This document shows positions 7,061 through 11,099 of a stretch of DNA of 11,099 nt, one piece after another (within the stretch, counting starts at the first letter, position 1; each line of letters begins with the position of its first letter). The stretch is from Cytophagales bacterium (lineage in GTDB: Bacteria; Bacteroidota; Bacteroidia; Cytophagales; Cyclobacteriaceae). The stretch spans positions 1-11,099 of the forward strand of contig JAGUUF010000313.1 in assembly GCA_020063545.1 (NCBI GenBank), given 5' to 3'. The position numbers and the translations under genes were made by a program. The notes beneath the pieces are model-generated. The model ran no database searches. It worked only from the letters and a program-made list of their open reading frames with translations, and was not told the origin of the DNA.

Positions 7061-7885
7061 TTATGGTTGGCCGGGCTGCAGCCATACCAATTCAGCAATT
7101 TTTTGTATAGCCACCACGCTGATGACCACCAGGAACAACATTGTAACCGCGCGGGCCGGAATTTTATGGCTGAGCACCACACCAATAGGGGAGCCAATCA
7201 GCACCCCGATGCTGATGGGAATAATCATCGGGAATACGATCAAGCCAACGCTGTTGGGAATCGGGTACGTAGGCTCCAGGAAAAGATTGTTAACAGAGAG
7301 CCACAATGCAATGGCGAAGATGGTGCCGAACGAAATGGATTTGGCTTTCATGATGTCAACCTTTTGCCAAAGATTAAGCAGCGGAATAACCAATGTTCCT
7401 CCGCCCAGCCCGGTTAATGCTGCGGCTGTACCGGCCGCTCCCCCGGTAAGCAATAACCGTGACTTCGTGATATGTTCATCCTGCGGGTTGGAAAGTTTAA
7501 GTTTTTTGAAGGTTTGAATGATGATGATGAACATAAAGAAAACCACCACCGCGTTGAAGAATGTGCGCGAGTAAAAGCTGCTTTTTGCGACAGTTTCAAA
7601 AACGACAAACGATGCCACCACAGCCCCCAGGGCTGTCCATTTGGTTTCATCCAGGTAAAAGGATTTTCTGCGGATGGTGGTAGCCATGTTGGCAAACGAT
7701 GACACCATGGTGGCGAAAATGGCATTGGCGATGGTTACGGTTACGTAATATTCTTCGGGCACGCCAAAGCGACTAAGCACCAGCGGGATAACGACCAGCA
7801 TCATAAACCCTGTACCGATGCCCGTAAGTCCGGCAATTAAACCCCCGGTAAGCCCCGCTGCCGCCAATACTAAATTTTCGATCAT
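7061..7885 (-). CDS. TSUP family (TauE/SafE) membrane transporter
   Basis: This 274-residue inner-membrane protein has about eight hydrophobic segments. The diagnostic internal duplication of the family is visible: GLIAGLTGIGTGFMMLVVIP (residues 15-34) and GTAAALTGLGGGTLVIPLL (152-170) are the same Gly-rich helix motif in each half. A further half-repeat is LIGSPIGVVLSHKIP (229-243). TSUP proteins move sulfite, sulfonates or other small organic anions, and the substrate cannot be read from sequence. The gene is transcribed toward sdaAA with a 41-base gap, which suggests an operon and possibly a substrate tied to serine or sulfur amino-acid breakdown (inference). Its start faces the CxxC-protein gene across 43 bases. 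Confidence 0.92.
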   Translation of the reverse strand: MIENLVLAAAGLTGGLIAGLTGIGTGFMMLVVIPLVLSRFGVPEEYYVTVTIANAIFATMVSSFANMATTIRRKSFYLDETKWTALGAVVASFVVFETVAKSSFYSRTFFNAVVVFFMFIIIIQTFKKLKLSNPQDEHITKSRLLLTGGAAGTAAALTGLGGGTLVIPLLNLWQKVDIMKAKSISFGTIFAIALWLSVNNLFLEPTYPIPNSVGLIVFPMIIPISIGVLIGSPIGVVLSHKIPARAVTMLFLVVISVVAIQKIAELVWLQPGQP

Positions 7886-7928
7886 TAATCAGGAGAAAGA
7901 AATTATCTTACCGCAAGGTAATGACTCC
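7886..7928. promoter_or_regulatory. Divergent intergenic region with a short inverted repeat
   Basis: These 43 bases must hold the starts of both the TSUP-sdaAA unit (-) and the CxxC/M28 unit (+), unless their promoters lie inside genes. TTACC-GCAA-GGTAA at 7908-7921 is a perfect five-base inverted repeat with a GNRA-type loop, ending seven bases before the ATG at 7929. It could be a small operator or a leader hairpin. AGGAGA at 7891-7896 looks like a ribosome-binding site but is too far from the ATG. A four-codon ORF (ATG at 7921) stops on the ATGA of the real start. No good -33/-7 pair was found. Confidence 0.3.
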
Positions 7929-8357
7929 ATGAGAAAGTTTGTATTCATCGGGTTGGCCGTTACAATGGTCGTTCGTGCACAGGAAGTTAACGTATGGCAG
8001 GTGTTGGCCGAAGTGGGATACGAGAGCAGGCCAGGTGCCGAAACCGGTTTTGAAATTGAATCACCGAAATTCAGCAAACGCCTGTGGAGTTACAACGGCA
8101 AGGTAGTTCGTGTTAAAGGGTATTTAATACCAATGGCTGAATTGGGGGGAAGAAATGAATACATGCTTTCATCATTACCGTTTAATCAATGTTATTTCTG
8201 CGGTGGGGCAGGGCCTGAGACGGTCGTTGAACTTCAGACAAAGCAAACCATAAAATTTGTTACCCGGCAGATTACCATTGAAGGAGTTTTGTTTCTGAAT
8301 GATTTTGATCCGGAGCACCACATGTATATTGTAAAGGATGCGAAGGTTGTTGATTGA
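7929..8357 (+). CDS. Small exported CxxC protein, possibly DUF3299-like with OB-type fold
   Basis: This 142-residue protein has a signal peptide ending at VRA|QE. I chose ATG 7929 because it starts directly at the signal sequence; an upstream extension of the frame to 7818 would run antisense inside the transporter gene. The core WSYNGKVVRVKGYLIPM (53-69), then CYFCGGAGPETVVEL (88-102), then IEGVLFLNDFD (117-127) resembles the beta-barrel (OB-like) domain of DUF3299-type exported proteins. The CxxC pair (Cys88, Cys91) could bind a metal or form a disulfide. Similar proteins in other bacteria often sit near metal or export genes, but that is general recall and not shown here. No catalytic role is known to me. 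The M28 peptidase gene follows after 26 bases. Confidence 0.85.
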   Translation: MRKFVFIGLAVTMVVRAQEVNVWQVLAEVGYESRPGAETGFEIESPKFSKRLWSYNGKVVRVKGYLIPMAELGGRNEYMLSSLPFNQCYFCGGAGPETVVELQTKQTIKFVTRQITIEGVLFLNDFDPEHHMYIVKDAKVVD

Positions 8358-8383
8358 TTCACTGTTTTAAAATTCATCATACC

Positions 8384-9763
8384 ATGAAAGCACATGCACT
8401 ATTCATTTTACTTCTTTCAGGATACCTTCAGGCTTATGGGCAGTCATCCGATGAGGCATTCATACGGAAGATTTTTGACGAAGCCCTTGCACGGGGAAAG
8501 GCATACGAAATGCTCGACTACCTGTGCACTACCATCGGCCCCCGGCTTAGCGGATCACCGGGTGCTGCAGCTTCGGTAGAGTGGACGCGCCACATCATGC
8601 AGCGCCACGGGTTTGACTCCGTATGGCTGCAGCCGGTAATGGTGCCCCACTGGGTGCGGGGCAAAAAAGAAATCGGAAGAATTGTTAATTCAAAAAAACT
8701 CGGCATGCAGGAGGTAAATGTTTGTGCGCTGGGCAACTCCGTAGGTACCGGTGCGGCAGGCGTGCTTGCCAATGTTATTGAAGTGAAAAGCTGGGACGAA
8801 CTGAAAGCACTGGGCGAAAAGAATGCGCTCCGGGGAAAAATTGTTTTCTACAACCGCCCGATGGATCCGAAACTGCTGCAGATGTTTGCATCGTATGGCG
8901 GTGCTGTCGATCAGCGGGCTAATGGGGCATCGGAAGCTGCAAAATACGGTGCGGTTGGCGCCATTGTTCGGTCCATGGGTGTAAACCCCGAGGATTATCC
9001 TCACACCGGCTCACTGCGATATGCACTGAACGTTCCGAAAATACCGGCCATAGCCATTGCCACGCGCCATGCCGATCTGCTCAGTGAATTACTTAAAGAC
9101 GATAAGGATTTGAAATTTTATATGGAAACGCATTGCGAGCAACTTCCGGATGCGCCTTCGTTTAATGTAATTGGTGAACTGAAAGGCACACAATTTCCGG
9201 ATGAAATTATTGTGGTTGGGGGCCACCTCGACAGTTGGGATTTGGGCCAGGGCGCCCATGATGACGGCACCGGGTGCATTCAGTCTATTGAAGTGCTGCG
9301 CATTTTTAAAGCCTTAGGTTATAAACCAAAGCGTACTATACGCGCAGTAATGTTTATGAACGAGGAAAACGGTTTGCGTGGCGGTGTTGAATATGCCCGG
9401 CAGGCCGAACTGAAAAGAGAAAAGCACATTGCTGCCATGGAATCCGACCGGGGCGGATTTACCCCGCGTGGCTTTACCATGCCCACTGATCCGAAAGCAA
9501 AGGAAAAAATCAGGAGTTGGAAGCCGTTGTTGGAACCGTACGGGTTAACCGACTTCGGCCAGGAAGGTGGCGGTGCCGACATCAGCCCGCTGGCCCCGCA
9601 AGGGGTTCCGTTAATGGGTTTCCTCCCGGATTCGCAGCGTTACTTCAATTATCACCACACACCGGAGGATACCTTTGATAAAGTAGACAAGCGGGAACTG
9701 GAACTTGGCGCAGCCTCGATGGCCGCCCTCATTTACCTGATTGACCAGTACGGCTTGAAATAA
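8384..9763 (+). CDS. Exported M28 zinc peptidase with PA domain (carboxypeptidase Q-like)
   Basis: This 459-residue protein is a two-zinc exopeptidase acting outside the cytoplasm. From ATG 8384 the signal peptide ends at AYG|QS; an in-frame TTG at 8354 is rejected. A protease-associated (PA) domain occupies roughly residues 115-245. All predicted zinc and catalytic residues are present: His281 (GGHLDSWD), bridging Asp293 (HDDGTG), Glu327 (general base) and Glu328 (zinc) in MNEENG, Asp355 (ESDRGG), and His425 (YHHTPEDT). The layout is closest to plasma glutamate carboxypeptidase/carboxypeptidase Q, which removes residues from dipeptides and short peptides. It lies 26 bases after the CxxC-protein gene and 48 bases before the 55-residue gene, probably all in one transcript. 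Confidence 0.94.
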   Translation: MKAHALFILLLSGYLQAYGQSSDEAFIRKIFDEALARGKAYEMLDYLCTTIGPRLSGSPGAAASVEWTRHIMQRHGFDSVWLQPVMVPHWVRGKKEIGRIVNSKKLGMQEVNVCALGNSVGTGAAGVLANVIEVKSWDELKALGEKNALRGKIVFYNRPMDPKLLQMFASYGGAVDQRANGASEAAKYGAVGAIVRSMGVNPEDYPHTGSLRYALNVPKIPAIAIATRHADLLSELLKDDKDLKFYMETHCEQLPDAPSFNVIGELKGTQFPDEIIVVGGHLDSWDLGQGAHDDGTGCIQSIEVLRIFKALGYKPKRTIRAVMFMNEENGLRGGVEYARQAELKREKHIAAMESDRGGFTPRGFTMPTDPKAKEKIRSWKPLLEPYGLTDFGQEGGGADISPLAPQGVPLMGFLPDSQRYFNYHHTPEDTFDKVDKRELELGAASMAALIYLIDQYGLK

Positions 9764-9811
9764 GGTTACTTAATCCGCAAGTTTTGCATAAACGCCAAAT
9801 TTTCAACGCCC

Positions 9812-9979
9812 ATGCAGGAGGATAACGGAAAAGCAGAGCAGCCCAAACGCAGTTATGTGCTTGAGCGCATGAGGCGAATTACTTCCTCATCGGAGCGGGC
9901 CGTAAAGTGGCTGCTTTACCTGTGGATTACCACAATTGGTGTTACCCTGCTTATTGTACTTTGGTACTTCTTCTGGTAA
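9812..9979 (+). CDS. 55-residue tail-anchored single-pass membrane protein, unknown
   Basis: ATG 9812 to TAA 9979 encodes 55 residues. The first 32 are charged and soluble (MQEDNGKAEQPKRSYVLERM ...), with a basic patch RMRR at 19-22. The last 23 or so are a continuous hydrophobic, Trp/Tyr-rich helix (WLLYLWITTIGVTLLIVLWYFFW) that runs to the stop codon. This gives an N-in, C-terminal tail-anchor topology by the positive-inside rule. It fills almost all of the space between the M28 gene and gcvP, and no other frame there is credible on this strand. I do not recognise the family. Small single-helix proteins of this form often regulate or steady a membrane complex, but no partner is evident. The full-length helix and the exact fit in the gap argue that it is real. 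Confidence 0.7.
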   Translation: MQEDNGKAEQPKRSYVLERMRRITSSSERAVKWLLYLWITTIGVTLLIVLWYFFW

Positions 9980-11099
9980 TCAGGCCGAAACTGTCTCTGA
10001 TTTTTCCTCAAATGCTTCTACCGGCAGGCAACTGCACACCAGGTTGCGGTCACCGTAAGCATTGTCAACCCGGCTTACGCTGGGCCAGAATTTCGCTTCG
10101 CGTACAAACGGTAGCGGGTACGCGGCTTTTTGCCGTGAATAGGGCCTGTCCCATGAATCAGCGGTAACTACCATTGCCGTGTGTGGCGCATGTTTAAGAA
10201 CATTGTTCTCTTTATCGGCTTTGCCTTCTTCCACTTCGCGTATTTCATTTCTGATTTCGATCAGGGCATCGCAGAAGCGGTCCAGCTCTTCTTTGGTTTC
10301 GCTTTCGGTAGGTTCAATCATCAGCGTGCCGGCCACCGGAAAGGAAACCGTTGGTGCGTGGAAGCCATAATCCATCAGCCGCTTGGCAATGTCTTCTACT
10401 TCTATGCCTGCCTTTTTAAAGTCACGGCAGTCAACAATCATTTCATGTGCACACCTTCCGTTGGTCCCGGTATACAGAATTTTATAGTGGCTGCTTAAAC
10501 GCTCTTTAATATAGTTGGCGTTGAGTATGGCCAGCTTGGTAGCATTGGTTAACCCTTCGCTGCCCATCATGGCTATGTAGGCATACGGAATGGTGAGTAT
10601 GCTGGCACTTCCCCACGGGGCAGACGATATTGCCGTGATGGCTTTTTCGCCACCGGTTTTTACAACGGGGTTTCCGGGGAGGAAGGGCTTCAGTTTATCG
10701 TTCACACATATCGGTCCCATGCCGGGGCCGCCACCACCGTGCGGAATACAAAATGTTTTGTGCAGGTTCAGGTGGCATACATCAGCGCCAATGTTAGCCG
10801 GAGATGTAAGGCCTACCTGGGCATTCATGTTGGCGCCATCCATGTAAACAAGCCCGCCATTTTCGTGGATAGTTTTACAGATTTCCGTAATGGCTTCTTC
10901 AAACACTCCGTGTGTTGACGGGTAGGTAACCATCAGGCAGGAAAGGTTGGCTTTGTGCAGTTCGGCTTTTTCCTTTAAATCAGCAACATCAATTTTTCCG
11001 TTTGCATCGGATTTTACGATAACCACCTGCATGCCGGCCATTACGGCACTGGCGGGATTGGTGCCGTGGGCCGAAGCCGGAATAAGGGCTATATTTCGA
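9980..11099 (-). CDS. gcvP: Glycine dehydrogenase (decarboxylating), P-protein, C-terminal part (5' end outside window)
   Basis: The 373 visible C-terminal residues of the pyridoxal-phosphate P-protein of the glycine cleavage system (decarboxylates glycine and passes the aminomethyl group to the H-protein lipoyl arm; cytoplasmic). The frame is open from the right window edge. It opens with ALIPASAHGTNPASAVMAGM and continues with NLSCLMVTYPSTHGVFEE, MDGANMNAQVGLTSP and HLNLHKTFCIPHGGGGPGMG, all nearly identical to known GcvP. The Schiff-base lysine is the K of NLHKTF, encoded at 10757-10759. Whether the gene is the single-chain form (about 950 residues) or a split gcvPB cannot be decided here. 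Its TGA stop (9980-9982) directly touches the TAA of the converging small gene. Confidence 0.97.
   Translation of the reverse strand, partial: RNIALIPASAHGTNPASAVMAGMQVVIVKSDANGKIDVADLKEKAELHKANLSCLMVTYPSTHGVFEEAITEICKTIHENGGLVYMDGANMNAQVGLTSPANIGADVCHLNLHKTFCIPHGGGGPGMGPICVNDKLKPFLPGNPVVKTGGEKAITAISSAPWGSASILTIPYAYIAMMGSEGLTNATKLAILNANYIKERLSSHYKILYTGTNGRCAHEMIVDCRDFKKAGIEVEDIAKRLMDYGFHAPTVSFPVAGTLMIEPTESETKEELDRFCDALIEIRNEIREVEEGKADKENNVLKHAPHTAMVVTADSWDRPYSRQKAAYPLPFVREAKFWPSVSRVDNAYGDRNLVCSCLPVEAFEEKSETVSA

Noticed and set aside
6849..7517. Long + strand open frame (222 codons) spanning the serine dehydratase and transporter genes
   Set aside because: It is antisense to two clearly recognised genes, its translation has no family features, and it crosses their intergenic gap.
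7818..7928. Upstream extension of the CxxC protein frame
   Set aside because: It overlaps the divergent transporter gene and would hide the signal peptide behind 37 unrelated residues; ATG 7929 is better.
7921..7932. Four-codon upstream ORF ending on the ATGA of the CxxC gene start
   Set aside because: Too short to judge and easily produced by chance; noted only with the intergenic region.
1..11099. CRISPR array, tRNA/rRNA, insertion sequence, integrase or phage genes
   Set aside because: No regularly spaced repeats, RNA gene motifs, transposase frames or terminal inverted repeats were seen; coding is continuous with conserved housekeeping and exported enzymes.

Overview
This 11.1-kb window looks like an ordinary, tightly packed chromosomal segment from a member of the Bacteroidota, probably of the Cytophagales type. 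The class is inferred from three things. Starts lack strong Shine-Dalgarno sequences. The protein families are typical of that phylum (exported S10 and M28 peptidases, a WD40-caspase fusion, a CYFCGGAGP-type small exported protein). Most tellingly, all six predicted signal peptides place Gln immediately after the cleavage site, the pattern known as the Bacteroidetes Q-rule. I see no rRNA, tRNA, CRISPR array, insertion sequence or phage gene. Coding covers nearly everything, and the longest gap between genes is 94 bases.

Layout. Positions 17-3276 (+) hold a small multi-pass membrane protein, an exported type I phosphodiesterase/alkaline phosphatase-superfamily enzyme that overlaps it by four bases (ATGA), and an exported S10 serine carboxypeptidase-like enzyme. 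After a 94-base gap, positions 3371-6093 (+) hold a probable outer-membrane beta-barrel protein and, 11 bases later, an exported protein joining a seven-repeat WD40 propeller, an Ig-like domain and a C14 caspase domain with an intact His/Cys dyad. Positions 6114-7885 (-) hold the alpha subunit type of Fe-S L-serine dehydratase and, upstream of it, a TSUP (TauE/SafE) transporter; the transcription order is transporter then dehydratase. A 43-base divergent gap leads to positions 7929-9979 (+): a small exported CxxC protein, an M28 zinc peptidase with a PA domain (carboxypeptidase Q-like), and a 55-residue tail-anchored small protein. Its stop codon directly abuts the stop codon of the glycine dehydrogenase gene gcvP (-), which runs off the right edge.

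How the genes fit together. Three unrelated exported peptidases (Ser, Cys and Zn types) plus an exported phosphodiesterase suggest extracytoplasmic peptide and phosphoester breakdown. Cytoplasmic serine dehydratase and glycine cleavage would use the resulting Ser and Gly. This metabolic link is an inference from proximity. The most distinctive element is the barrel plus WD40-Ig-caspase pair: a caspase-fold protease sent out of the cytoplasm and possibly working with an outer-membrane partner. I found nothing that proves a new defence or signalling system. That pair and the 55-residue protein are the best places to look.
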